Shown here: one piece after another, positions 35,210-45,417 of the stretch | How positions within the stretch are numbered: position 1 is the first letter of the stretch | Layout of the letters: every line of letters starts with the position of its first letter | Origin: Pachypanchax playfairii | Lineage: Eukaryota > Chordata > Actinopteri > Cyprinodontiformes > Aplocheilidae | Direction: 5' to 3' | Assembly (NCBI GenBank): GCA_006937955.1 | Contig: SSNP01000041.1 | Coordinates: 2,119,850-2,183,849 of the forward strand | Length of the DNA: 64,000 nt | Notes under the pieces: model-generated | Told to the model about the DNA's origin: nothing | Seen by the model: only the letters and a program-made list of their open reading frames with translations | Database searches by the model: none | Program-made: the position numbers and the translations under genes

Positions 35210-36427
35210 TCCATCCGATAATAAAAATCAATGTCTGTAAAACTCTGATGGTCTCTAATGATAAAAAGCTGATGGTCACTCTGAATGTCTTAAATTATTT
35301 AAAAGTCTTTCTGATTCATGTTTGTGATCCTCCATAATATTGAAAATGATATATATCATGCCTTTAAAACCCAGATCGATACATAAATAATGAATTTTTA
35401 TTCATATGATGTAAAATATTCTGACAGCTGACATCAGTTTGATGTTCATACAGTGAAACACTTGTATGTTGACCAAAACTGACATCATGCAGTTCATGTG
35501 ATCACCAGCAGAGGGAGATAAATATCCTTCAGTGCAGATTCCCATTACTACTCAGTGTTACTGACACTGATTCTGGGCCAGAGTTATAAAGCCTCTTGCT
35601 TGTACAGATATAATGTTCTAGCAATAAAACTTATTATATAATAACATGGCCGTTTTATTGTTCTAGCAATATTTTCTCACATTCAAACAAGATTCATTTT
35701 ATATTGTAAGAAATTGAAAAGTTATTTGTTATAACGTACAAAAGGTATATTGTACTAATACGATAATATCCTGTTAAATCACAAAAATTATATTGTTAAA
35801 ACAATAAACGTTTAACATTATGACGTGATGTCACTCAGTCTAATATAGCTCTAATTTTTCTTTTGCAGCGGTGGCAATGCTACACTTTCATAGTTTTCTA
35901 TAACACTGTAAAAAAAAAAAAACTCTGGAGGAGCATGAAATAATATAATCAGTATGATGATCAGTTATCAAATCATTAACTAACATAGTCTAAAGACTAA
36001 AGATACAAAATTTGTTTCGGTAATTTAGACTCATATTTATGGGATTTTTTTTCTGCCTCATAAAATGTTGGTGTATCTTCACCTTAAATTTCATTTTATC
36101 ACAGAGTATCACTGTGTTTTGTTTTGTGCTGTTAATTTAGTATTAACAGTTTATTTTATTTTTTATCCAGATGTGATAATTCTTAGAAATGGTGGATCAT
36201 GCCAGAAATGCATTCAGAAGAAGATTATTTAAAGATCTTGGATCGATTGTAAGTTCTATATTTAACACATACAGACTATTGGAACAAGACAATTGGGTCA
36301 AACTGAAGATAATAATACATTGTTCAGATATAATGACTTAGTATAAGAAAATATAAAAACCTAAGGTAAATATATATCTGAAGATCACGTGGCTCAAACA
36401 TCTAATGGTTTAGTTGGATCATACAGT
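35210..36427. other. AT-rich intergenic DNA, ZNF upstream flank
   Basis: 35590-35860 is very AT-rich with no clear ends. From about 36180 the sequence matches the upstream flanks of other family-1 ZNF loci (16705, 5455). No gene. Confidence 0.45.
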
Positions 36428-36441
36428 CCAGCAGGTGGCAG
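36428..36441 (+). promoter_or_regulatory. CTCF-like motif upstream of ZNF exon 1
   Basis: CCAGCAGGTGGCAG lies about 174 bp upstream of the ATG at 36615. Confidence 0.6.
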
Positions 36442-36614
36442 CAACACGACCTGAAGCCTTCAGTCTGCTTTAAAACAAAGAACAAGTCGCTCTTCCGTTT
36501 CTTTTCTTTTATTTCCAGTGTTTGTTGCTAGCAGCGTTAGCTGCACTCGTTTTTGTGGTCGTTTAGAGACGGTTTGGTGTTTGAGTTGAATATTTGGGTG
36601 TGTGGTATGGTGCA

Positions 36615-39136
36615 ATGTCTTCCGTTCAGTCTCTGAGAGAGATTGTCAACGCGCGATTAAGTGCTGCTGCTGAAGAAATAGTCTCACAGTTTGAAAAAGT
36701 AATCGTTCATTATGAAGAAAAGGTGGATCATCAGCGCAGACTGCTGAAGATCCGCTGGAAACCGCAAATTAACTTACACGGAATAGGTGAGAAACAACAA
36801 CAGGATTCGGGCTTTTACTCTGACGGTCAAACGAGTTTCAATATTGAAAGAAAGTGTTCGCAAATTTAGTGCCTCTGTGCGGACGTAAACAATGACGTCA
36901 CGGCGACGTCATGGTTATTTCAATCAAGTTTACGTTTACGTCATTTTCAGATTTACTTGTGTATGGATTTAATTACGTGATATTTTTATTAACATAATAT
37001 AGTACCTTTTAATGCACCTTTTAGTCTTAAGACTTTGCACTCTAGTTGTTAGTTCTGGAAATGGAACTCTGTGTTGGTAATCTTGGTAATCTGAAGGTTC
37101 AGTTCTTTACAAAACATCTTTAGATGCATCAGATGATTAAAGTGAAATCTTCTTTCTAATAGTCTAATTAAAAAGGGTTTTCTGTTTGTCTGTCCAGAAC
37201 TCCCACAGCATTATCTCTGGAAGGAGGAGGAGGTTCTGTCTGATCAGCAGGACTGTAATCAGGAGAGGAGCTCTAGTTTGGAACAGGAGGAACCAGAACC
37301 CCTACAGCATTATCTCTGGAAGGAGGAGGAGGTTCTGTCTGATCAGCAGGACTGTAATCAGGAGAGGAGCTCTAGTTTGGAACAGGAGGAACCAGAACCC
37401 CTACAGCATTATCTCTGGAAGGAGGAGGAGGTTCTGTCTGATCAGCAGGATGGTAACCAGGAGAGGAGCTCTAGTTTGGACCAGGAGGAACCAGAACCCC
37501 TACAGCATTATGTCTGGAAGGAGGAGGAGGTTCTGTCTGATCAGCAGGACTGTAATCAGGAGAGGAGCTCTAGTTTGGAACAGGAGGAACCAGAACCCCT
37601 ACAGCATTATCTCTGGAAGGAGGAGGAGGTTCTGTCTGATCAGCAGGACTGTAATCAGGAGAGGAGCTCTAGTTTGGAACAGGAGGAACCAGAACCCCTA
37701 CAGCATTATCTCTGGAAGGAGGAGGAGGAGGTTCTGACTGATCAGCAGGATGGTAACCAGGAGAGGAGCTCTAGTTTGGACCAGGAGGAACCAGAACCCC
37801 TACAGCATTATGTCTGGAAGGAGGAGGAGGTTCTGTCTGATCAGCAGGACGGTAACCAGGAGAGGAGCTCTAGTTTGGACAAGGAGGAACCAGAACCCCT
37901 ACAGCATTATGTCTGGAAGGAGGAGGAGGAGGTTCTGACTGATCAGCAGGACGGTAACCAGGTGAGGAGCTCTAGTTTGGAACAGGAGGAATCAGAATGT
38001 CCACAAAAAGAACAAGAACTCCCACAGCATTATGTCTTAAAAGAGGAGGAGCTTCTGACTGACCAGCGGCTCCGTATCCCAGAAGAAGCAGAATGTCGAC
38101 AAATCAAAGAGGATCAACATGAATCAGAGCCTCCACAAGAAAAACCAGAAGGTCCAAAGATGAAAGAGAAACAGGAGGAACTCAGGATCAGTCACAGTGA
38201 AGAGCAGCTTGTACTGAAGCAGGAGACGGATACCTTGATGGTGACTCCGACTAATGAGGACAGAGACCACAATGAACCAGAAACAAACAAGGATCAACTC
38301 CTGCTGAAGAACTCTAAAGAAGCTGAGAACCAAGATAACAAAGGAAACAGGAATGAAGACTCAGGGTTAAGCAGAGAGGAAGAGCTGATGGAAAATCAGA
38401 GACGTCGAAAAACCAGAGCTCACAAAGACAAAGTAGACCATCCAAAACTAAAAAGACACAAAAAAGTGAGAAGCCTTTCTCATGTCAGACCTGTGGAAAA
38501 AGCTTCACTTATAAAAAGGTTTTAGAAAATCACATGAGAACACACACAGGTGAGAATCCTTCTCTATGTAAGACTTGTGGTAAAACTTTTAGTTAAAAAT
38601 ATAGTTTAAGCAAACATATGAGAATACACACAGGTGAGAAGCCTTTCTCATGTCAGACCTGTGGAAAGCATTTTAGACAAAAAGGTCATTTACTTCGTTA
38701 CATGAAAACACACACAAGTGAGAAACCTTTCTCATGTAAGATTTGTAAAAAATCTTTCAGTCATAAATGTAATTTACTCTGTCACATGACAACTCACACA
38801 GGTGAGAAGCCTTTTCTATGTCAGACATGTGGAAAACGTTTTGGTCACAGAGGTAGTTTGCAAGTTCACATGAGAACTCACACAGGTGAGAAGGCTTTCT
38901 CATGTAAGATTTGTAAAAAATCTTTCAGGTATAAATGTAATTTACTCAGTCACATGACAACTCACACAGATGAGAAGCCTTTTCTCTGTCAGATTTGTGG
39001 AAAAGCTTTCAGCCAAAAATGTTATTTGCTCTACCACACAAGATCTCACACAGGTGAGAAGCCTTTCAATATCTGTGGGGGGAAAAAAACTAATTTAATT
39101 CAGCACCTGAGAAGTCACTCAGGTGAGAAGTTGTAA
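36615..39136 (+). pseudogene. Family-1 ZNF with 8-fold acidic repeat and out-of-frame fingers
   Basis: Exon 1 (36615-36786, 172 bp, MSSVQSLREI to LHGI, donor GTGAGA) is intact. Exon 2 begins at 37198 and stays open to 38525. Joined, they give about 499 residues with no finger. The acidic domain is expanded into eight tandem 33-34-residue units (EEPEPLQHYLWKEEEVLSDQ…). At about 38465 bases are lost from the HT…EKPF linker, so the frame leaves the fingers and ends SLIKRF. A second stop (TAA) lies in the finger region near 38595. A separate frame at 38618-39136 still holds five good fingers and a degenerate one (NICGGKKTNL). It is either a pseudogene or a locus now encoding a finger-less acidic protein. 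It has the promoter motif of its paralogues. Confidence 0.8.
37198..37985 (+). repeat. Coding tandem repeat, 99-102 bp x 8
   Basis: Eight units of 33 codons (34 in units 6 and 8) repeat the exon-2 start, from LQHY(L/V)WKEEE to RSSSLEQEEPEP. Units differ by few bases, so the expansion is recent or homogenised. All changes keep the frame. A second, shorter example (two QHYVCKKEEE starts) is at 63880-64000. Confidence 0.92.
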
Positions 39137-39309
39137 TCCTGGGTATCCTGTAACATTCTTAGACGTTGCTGTTGAATAACAGTCTCAGTTCTGGAGTTGG
39201 AGTCTGTAGTTCATCATCATAAAACTGGAGTCATACCAATACCAATGGTTCATCACACTTTACTCAGTTGTTTTAAACTGTTAACATTTAAAATTTACAC
39301 AAATTGAGG

Positions 39310-39788
39310 CAACAGCTGACCCTCTCCTCTCTGCAAATGTGCCCCCAGCATCTGCACCCCCCAAACCTGGCCCTGCACATCAGTACCACCTGTCTACAAG
39401 CACTGTGGGCCAAGCAAAGACTGCTGCTGCAACATCCACAGCCAAGAAGCGACCGTACCAGAGGCAGATCTTCCCGGCTGCTCCGCCTCCTCCTCCCTCT
39501 GCCCCTCAGCTGCTGATGCTGACCTCAGTCAGCTCTCAGGGGCCAGTTCTGTTTGCTCCCCGACAGGCCATGACTTATCCTTATCGCGCCACCCCTTTGA
39601 CCCTTGCTATTCCTAAAAGGAAACTACACCGTAAGGTGCTTCATAACACGTGCAAAAAGTGTAGACAATATAAAACAGCTGAAACAGGGCATAGTCAGTA
39701 TAAGGGGAAGGTCTACTGCCCATCAGCAGAGACTGTCCCAAAAGAAGAGTGGCTTGAGGGCATGAAAAAAGATGGAGATGGACCCTAA
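39310..39788 (+). pseudogene. C2HC-module family, copy 2 (3' part only)
   Basis: The open segment starts VPPASAPPKPGPAHQYHL, runs through a Pro/Ala/Ser-rich stretch and ends with one module: CKKCRQYKTAETGH, then YKGKVYCP, then EEWLEGMKK. It corresponds to the last exon of the family. No upstream exons of the family are found between the ZNF gene and this point, so it is a fragment, although its own frame is intact for about 149 codons. A splice acceptor may be CCCCCAG near 39348. Confidence 0.6.
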
Positions 39789-39844
39789 TGTCTTTCTAAG
39801 CCTGTGCCCTCAGTGCTGTTCCTTTAATTCTCCATGTTTACAAT

Positions 39845-40810
39845 AATTGACCTTCCACCGAGCTCCGCCCCCATAGTTACTGTTGCTACATTCGACAAAC
39901 AAATGGTCAAAAACGACCAGCGCAACAGATTGCCTTCACGGGAAGAGGTAGATATTATTGGAAGAGGTCAGTGAGCTTTCAGTGGGATCATGTTTAAAAA
40001 TCACAAAAATTATAAATTTGCATTTGTGTGGGCTGCACATGTTCTGGTTGGACATCCACAACAAACAGGAATAACTGTGCTTTCAGTGACTGCTTGTTTT
40101 AAAAAAAAAATGCACTCGTGTGGGATTTTTCTTCAGACAATAAACTTTATTTTTGCAGCAATACCTTCGCGATATCCTTCAGATTGAGGCTGAAAGAGTT
40201 ACAGTAGAGGGATATATTTAGAATAAAAAGATATGCAATGAAGGCGATACAACTGCTATCAAGGCTAATGCTAACACTGGCCAGTGTGAAGCTAAATCTC
40301 AGAGGTAGATTCTCCGTTCAAAAAATGCTTCATAAAAGATAAAAACTATGTTATTTATAGTTGCTTTTGGGGCGCTAAATGTTTGACTTTGTAAACTGAT
40401 GAAAAATAAAGTGGGGGACACTACACCCAACACAACAGCACCTAATGTAGCTAGCGTTAGGTAACACGTTAACTAATGTTGGCTAAAGCTAAAGGGCTCG
40501 TTAAACTTAGCTTAGAGAGTAGGTTAACAATCTGGAAATGATATCCATGTTAATCATAACTTACATCCAATTATGTTCTTGCTTCTAGTTTAGTAGAGCT
40601 AGACAACACGGTAATTAATTGGCTGTTAGCCTTACCTTTGAGGAGACATTTATGCTTCATAATGTCCAACACATAAGTAGGGCGTAGGGTCGTCCACACT
40701 GTTTTATCCATCCTAGGTACTGCTCACTTTGTGTTTTTGAGTTAGATAATATGGGCACACCGCTTCACCGTCTTGCTTGGAGTCAGTGTTTGTTGGACTT
40801 GCTATCATAG
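39845..40810 (-). mobile_element. P-element-like (THAP) copy, truncated
   Basis: The terminus AATTGACCTTCCACCGAGCT and the stretch GACAAACAAATGGTC match the right end of 52655-53738 in opposite orientation. Toward 40810 the THAP exon (GGGCACACCGCTTCACCGTC, the reverse of the MVKRC region) appears with a deletion. The copy then stops where a LINE tail begins. It contains no intact gene. Confidence 0.65.
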
Positions 40811-40837
40811 TAACGCTTGCTATGAAAATGAAAATGA

Positions 40838-41195
40838 ATGAAAAATACTTTATTTATCCCAGAAGGGAAATTCAACGTTGTAGTAGTTTGTTTTTTTTTG
40901 TCCAACAATAAAAACAATAGTGAAGACAATAATATAATAATAACAATCAAGGTCTGTTCTTGTTGTGGAGGCTAATGGCTGCAGGCAGGAATGATCTTTT
41001 GTATCTTTCGGTCTTGCATCGGACCTGAAGAAGCCTCTCACTGAATGATGTGTGATTGGACAATAGCCGTTTAAGGGGAGGGACCAGTGAAAAGTCAATC
41101 ATGTTTTTATTTTGTAAAAAGTTTCCAGTTTTATTTTCAGTGATGGTGAGTGAATAATGAATGAACGAATGAGTGAGTGAATGGGTGAGTGACAA
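40838..41195 (-). mobile_element. LINE 3' end (L2-type)
   Basis: The minus strand reads RCKTERYKRSFLPAAISLHN, the normal C-terminal end of the ORF, then a 3' tail ending CCCAGAAGGGATAAAT-like sequence. It is useful as the non-amplified form of the segment from which the 36-bp minisatellite arose. Confidence 0.7.
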
Positions 41196-41369
41196 GTTTC
41201 TTTAATTCTGAAAGTTTACACAAATTGTGTTATTTTGTAAACAGGTTCATGTTTTATTGTTGGAAATAAATGTTGAGTGAGTGGATTAAAGACCAATAAA
41301 ACCAATAAAATTACAATTTTGGAAATATGAGTAATATATGGTTTTATGTGAATTGGTTTGCTCAATATA

Positions 41370-42619
41370 CACTATATTACCAAAAGTATTCGCTCACCCA
41401 TTCAAATGATCAGAATCAGGTGTCCTAATCACTTGGCCTGGCCACAGGTGTATAAAGTCAAGCACTCAGGCATGCAGACTGTGAAGCAAGACATTTGTGA
41501 AAGAATGGGCCGCTCTCACGAGCTCAGTGAATTCCAGCGTGGAACTGTCATAGGATGCCACCTGTGCAACAAATCTAGTTGTGAAATTTCCTCGCTCCTA
41601 AATATTCCACAGTCAACTGTCAGCTCTATTATAACAAAATGGAAGCGTTTGGGAACAACAGCAACTCAGCCACGAAGTGGTAGGACACGTAAAGCGACGG
41701 AGAGGGGCCAGCGGATGCTGAAGCGCATAGTGCAAAGAGGTCACCGACTTTCTGCACAGTCAATTGCTACAGAGCTACAAACTTCATGTGACCTTCAGAT
41801 TAGCCCAAGTACAGTACGCAGAGAGCTTCATGGAATGGGTTTCCATGGCCGAGCAGCTGCAGCCAAGCCACACATCACCAAGTGCAATGCAAAGCGTCGG
41901 ATGCAATGGTGTAAAGCACGCCGCCACTGGCCTCTAGAGCAGTGGAGACGCGTTCTCTGGAGTGATGAATCACGCTTTTCCATTTGGCAATCTGATGGAC
42001 GAGTCTGGGTTTGGAGGTTGCCAGGAGAACGGTACATTTCAGACTGCATTGTGCCGACTGTGAAATTTGGTGGAGGAGGAATTATGGTGTGGGGTTGTTT
42101 TTCAGCAGCTGGGCTTGGCCCCTTAGTTCCAGTGAAAGGAACTTTGAATGCTTCAGGATACCAAAGCATTTTGGACAATTCCATGCTCCCAACCTTGTGG
42201 GAACAGTTTGGAGCGGGCCCCTTCCTCTTCCAACATGACTGTGCACCAGTGCACAAAGCAAGGTCCATAAAGACATGGATGACAGAGTCTGGTGTGGATG
42301 AACTTGACTGGCCTGCACAGAGTCCTGACCTGAACCCGATAGAACACCTTTGGGATGAATTGGAGTGGAGACTGAGAGCCAGGCCTTCTCGACCAACATC
42401 AGTGTGTGACCTCACCAATGCACTTTTGGAAGAATAGTCAAAAATCCCTATAAACACTCTCCTCAACCTTGTGGACAGCCTTCCCAGAAGAGTTGAAGCT
42501 GTAATGGCTGCAAAAGGTGGACCGACATCAAATTGAACTCTATGGGTTAGGAATGGGATGGCACTTCAGTTCATAGTATGAGTACAGGTAGGTGAGCGAA
42601 TACTTTTGGTAATATAGTG
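41370..42619 (+). mobile_element. Tc1/mariner transposon, full length
   Basis: The 1250-bp element has terminal inverted repeats (CACTATATTACCAAAAGTAT at the left, its reverse complement at the right) and TA target duplications at 41368-41369 and 42620-42621. The repeats are short, about 30 bp. Both ends and the whole coding region are present; one nonsense change is seen in the transposase. The high integrity suggests a young insertion. Confidence 0.95.
41505..42437 (+). CDS. Tc1-family transposase, premature stop near the C-terminus
   Basis: The product binds the element ends and cuts and pastes it. It begins MGRSHELSEF; an in-frame ATG at 41472 is an alternative start. The N-terminal half has the paired helix-turn-helix region (EISSLLNIPQSTVSSI; SPSTVRRELHGMGF) with a basic RSGRTRKAT linker. 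The catalytic triad is visible: D in WSDESRF, D in QHDCAPVH, E in NPIEHLW, with 34 residues between the last two (DD34E). The frame ends at a TAG (42435-42437) where relatives have TGG. Beyond it the frame stays open to the natural stop at 42534-42536 and encodes the expected INTLLNLVDSLPRR tail. So it is a single nonsense change, removing about 33 residues after the catalytic core. Confidence 0.9.
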   Translation: MGRSHELSEFQRGTVIGCHLCNKSSCEISSLLNIPQSTVSSIITKWKRLGTTATQPRSGRTRKATERGQRMLKRIVQRGHRLSAQSIATELQTSCDLQISPSTVRRELHGMGFHGRAAAAKPHITKCNAKRRMQWCKARRHWPLEQWRRVLWSDESRFSIWQSDGRVWVWRLPGERYISDCIVPTVKFGGGGIMVWGCFSAAGLGPLVPVKGTLNASGYQSILDNSMLPTLWEQFGAGPFLFQHDCAPVHKARSIKTWMTESGVDELDWPAQSPDLNPIEHLWDELEWRLRARPSRPTSVCDLTNALLEE

Positions 42620-42621
42620 TA

Positions 42622-42984
42622 GATATGAAATACAAATTTATAAATAATGTAAATCGTACAATGGAATATAAGACTCAGACCTTGTCTTAAAGGGATAGTT
42701 CGGTATTTTTCACATGAATCTGTATGGCATCACCGTCTGCAGTCTCGTGCAGACACACTGACTTACCCCCGACAGCGTCCTGTGAGCCGAATTTTCGTCC
42801 AGTTTTGGTCAAAGCGAAAGTAGTCCCGGCAGCTGTCCTGGGGTCAGCAAAGTAAAACGTTTTTCTTCCCAAAACAGTGTGTGTTCAAATAAGTGATTTA
42901 TTTGCATAACAAAACCCTGGTAGTCCAAAAAGTCACACCTTGTAATTGCTTGGGACTACTTTCTCTCAAATGCGATCACCTGTG
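42622..42984. other. Intergenic DNA
   Basis: No gene or clear repeat is seen between the Tc1 element and the SINE. Confidence 0.4.
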
Positions 42985-43224
42985 GGCGACTGTGGTTCAG
43001 TGGTTAGAGCGGTTGTCCTCCAACTTGAAGGTTGGTGGATCGATCCCGGCTTCCACCGCCACATGTCGAAGTGTCCTTGGGCAAGACACTGAACCCCATG
43101 TTGCCCCCCGATCTGCGTATCGGGTTGTGTGAATGGGTGAATGACAAAAAAACTGTAGTGTGAAGCGCTTTGGGGGTCATAGGACCTAATTAAAGCGCTA
43201 TACAAGTGCACGCCATTTACCATT
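42985..43224 (+). mobile_element. tRNA-derived SINE
   Basis: It has a Pol III A box (TGGTTCAGTGGTTAGAGC) and B box (GGTTGGTGGATCGATCCC, 43030-43047), a body with GTCGAAGTGTCCTTGGGCAA, and a 3' end with AAAGCGCTATACAAGTG and CCATTTACCATT. It resembles the AFC-type SINEs of percomorph fish. It is flanked by a 7-bp direct repeat ACCTGTG (42978-42984, 43225-43231), a target duplication. Confidence 0.88.
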
Positions 43225-43292
43225 ACCTGTGTGAGTTCTCATGTGACAGAGTAAATTACCTCTTCGACTGAAATCTTTTCCACAGCTGAACA
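43225..43292 (-). pseudogene. Single zinc-finger relic (family 1)
   Basis: The minus strand reads SCGKDFSRRGNLLCHMRTHT, one C2H2 finger without its first cysteine, directly beside the SINE. Nothing else of the gene is left. Confidence 0.75.
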
Positions 43293-44239
43293 TGGAAAAC
43301 ACCAGTCTCTCTGAGACGAACAAACACCGCAGTGACCAACAACCCTTAGCTAAAAACAGCTAACTCTAGCCAAATCCTTTGTACAAGGCACCGCAAATAA
43401 CAGGAAAGAGGTACAGTAGAGAACAAACACTGAAGCAGTCCGTTGTTTGTACTTGTTGCTTTATAAGTAGGGAGAAAATCGGAAAAAATGAGAAATCAAA
43501 TAAAAAAATAAATCGGAGATTTTATTTTTAAGCCATATCACCGAGCCCTACTAGATATCCCAATAGATTGTCTAGAGGAGTTTTGTTCTTTCCATTTCCA
43601 AAGCTGAAAACACAATGTGAACGGTGCCTACAATGAATAAAACAGTGTGGATGGACCCACTCCCAGTTAAATGTATCAAATATTATGAAGTATGAGCATG
43701 AGTCAGCTCAGGATTGCCACTGGCTCTTGGCAATGACAGGAGCCGAGCTTTGGAGGTCCTGGCAGCTGGGAGGCTGGCTCCAAGCGGATCAACGCCACTT
43801 GTCAGAGCTGATCTGGAGATAGATCGGAGATCAAGGCTGGTTTGATTTTGATGACAGAACATGACTGAGAGCAGGAAGGGTGGATGAGTGAGTGAGTGAG
43901 TGAGTGAGTGAGTGAGTGAGTGAGGTTTTTATCTGTGGGTCCTGGTGATGGGACGGTGAGGTCGAGCTCATCTAGCACAGCTGTTACTGAACAACTGCAC
44001 TAACTTTGCAGGTGTGGTCTCAACTGTACAAGCTGATGAATACTAATGAGCAAAATCATTGTGACATCACACTGATAGGATTTTCGAACTCGGGTGTGCT
44101 TGTGTTTATCCGACACCTGCGTTGTTTAAGTAATAAAAACTGAAAAGGAAGTTATTGTGCAATTTTCACACCCAGTATGAAACCAAGAACACCTGCGGGC
44201 CTAAAATATTCAACATAAAACTTTAACCTTTAAAATGAA
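43293..44239. other. Intergenic DNA with P-like fragment and microsatellite
   Basis: 43560-43860 matches the interior of the P-element-like copies (GATTGTCTAGAGGAGTT, ACAGTGTGGATGGACCCACT), without ends. 43885-43923 is a (GAGT)n microsatellite. Nothing else is supported. Confidence 0.55.
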
Positions 44240-44650
44240 TCCTAGAACATACAGGAAGTCAATGCAGTGATATTAAGACAGGTGTAATATCCTCCCACCT
44301 CCTGGTCTTCATCAAGACACGTGCTGCTGAATTTTGTAGAAGTTGTAAACCAGATGTGCTCTTTTTGGGAAGACCAGAAAGCAGGACATTACAGTAATCA
44401 ATTCTGCTGGTGATAAAAGCATGCATCAGTGTCTCTGTGTTGACCCGAGAGAATGGGGTGGACTCTGGCAATGTTCTTTAGATGATAAAAACCTATTTTA
44501 GTAATGTTTTAACATGTGGGATGAAAGTCAGAGTCAAAAATTATGCCCAGGTACTTCACTTGTAAATAAGGATTAAAACGCTGTAATTGTAATTTTGGTA
44601 GAATTGTCTCTATCTGAGCCTCAGGACTGATGATTAAGACTTCAAGAATA
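44240..44650 (-). mobile_element. LINE fragment (reverse transcriptase C-terminal region)
   Basis: The minus strand, in shifting frames, reads EVLIISPEAQIETILPKLQ, VKYLGIIFDSDF, then FYHLKNIARV and HAFITSRIDYCNVLLSGLPK with LLQNSAARVL: a LINE RT thumb/C-terminal region. Frame breaks make it dead. It abuts the donor of the exon at 44664-44721. Confidence 0.75.
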
Positions 44651-44663
44651 ATAATATACAAAC

Positions 44664-44721
44664 CTGATACATGCAGATAATCGACGAGGATGAAATCAGT
44701 TTCCTGGATTCTGTCACTCAT
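44664..44721 (-). other. Orphan 58-bp exon, MSDRIQET type
   Basis: ATG at 44721, 19 codons and one base (MSDRIQETDFILVDYLHVS), then donor CAG|GTTTGT. The copy at 55551-55608 has the same length, phase and donor with amino-acid substitutions. The phase (1) fits the family-2 ZNF main exon. No finger exon lies within reach on this strand, so it is probably a duplicated leftover. Confidence 0.45.
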
Positions 44722-45190
44722 TTTCTGTTAAACGTGAAGCAGTTCTTCTTTGGATGAATCCAGCTGTTGTTTGATCCCTCGTCTTTACACCTGTGAGATT
44801 TTGTCTAAAACAAACATTTTCTACCATCTGAAAGAGAAGCAAAAAGATCCGTCAGGAGCTCAAAATTAACCAGAGTCAAACATCAGAACAGCTGGCAGCA
44901 CGTCGTATAACACCAATTTTTTATGACTCTCATTTCATGCAGGAAATTAAACTTCTTTTCAACTCACTTCTTCCACAACACTTGACAGCAAACTTCGGGA
45001 CAGCAAACAGCGTGTCAACAAGGCGCGTGGCTTCAACATGTAAACATTCAACGCTGCTCCGTATAGCACTCAGCAACATGGCGGCCGCACGACTCGCATT
45101 TCAGATTCTGTCCGGTTTTAGAGCCTCTATTTGAGTGTAAACAGGCATAAAATGTGTGAAGTTTTTTCCAGGTGGTCAGAAGCGGATGGA
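44722..45190. promoter_or_regulatory. Family-2 promoter block copy (YY1 motif), NRF1 part absent
   Basis: It is homologous to 55609-56340. The YY1-like AACATGGCGGCC is at 45075-45086. It stops short of the NRF1 section and runs into the lectin gene promoter, about 150 bp before the lectin TATA box. Confidence 0.5.
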
Positions 45191-45227
45191 GTGAACCTCA
45201 TTAACAGGAAGGGCAGGGCAGTAGGTT

Positions 45228-45238
45228 CTATATATATA
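45228..45238 (+). promoter_or_regulatory. TATA box of the lectin gene
   Basis: CTATATATATA, about 30 bp upstream of the likely start of the noncoding first exon, which ends at 45316 (CTGAAAG|GTGAGT). The second exon starts at 45395. Confidence 0.65.
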
Positions 45239-45417
45239 CAGGAGAGGAGCGTCAGCTGTCATCACTTCATCACCTGTTAGATACCTGAACAGCATCATCT
45301 GAGCGTTACCTGAAAGGTGAGTCTCCTGTTGTCACTTGATTCAGCTCCTGGTTCTTCTCTTCGTTCTGTATTCACCGTCTTTATGGTCACACAGAGAACA
45401 AGCAGCTGATCATCACC

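Noticed and set aside
33106..35279. Several open frames of 60-155 codons opposite the C2HC-family exons
   Set aside because: They are antisense shadows in GC-richer coding DNA; none has recognisable motifs or splice context.
37186..37938. An Arg-rich plus-strand frame (GRRRRFCLISRT repeats) over the acidic repeat
   Set aside because: It is an alternative frame of the 99-bp coding repeat. The acidic frame matches the paralogues and the splice phase.
41828..42466. A 212-codon frame opposite the Tc1 transposase
   Set aside because: It is the antisense shadow of a conserved coding region and has no family features.
42985..43060. A possible tRNA gene (A and B boxes)
   Set aside because: It is the head of a SINE: the tRNA-like part continues into a non-tRNA body and tail, with target duplications; a second copy is at 59590.
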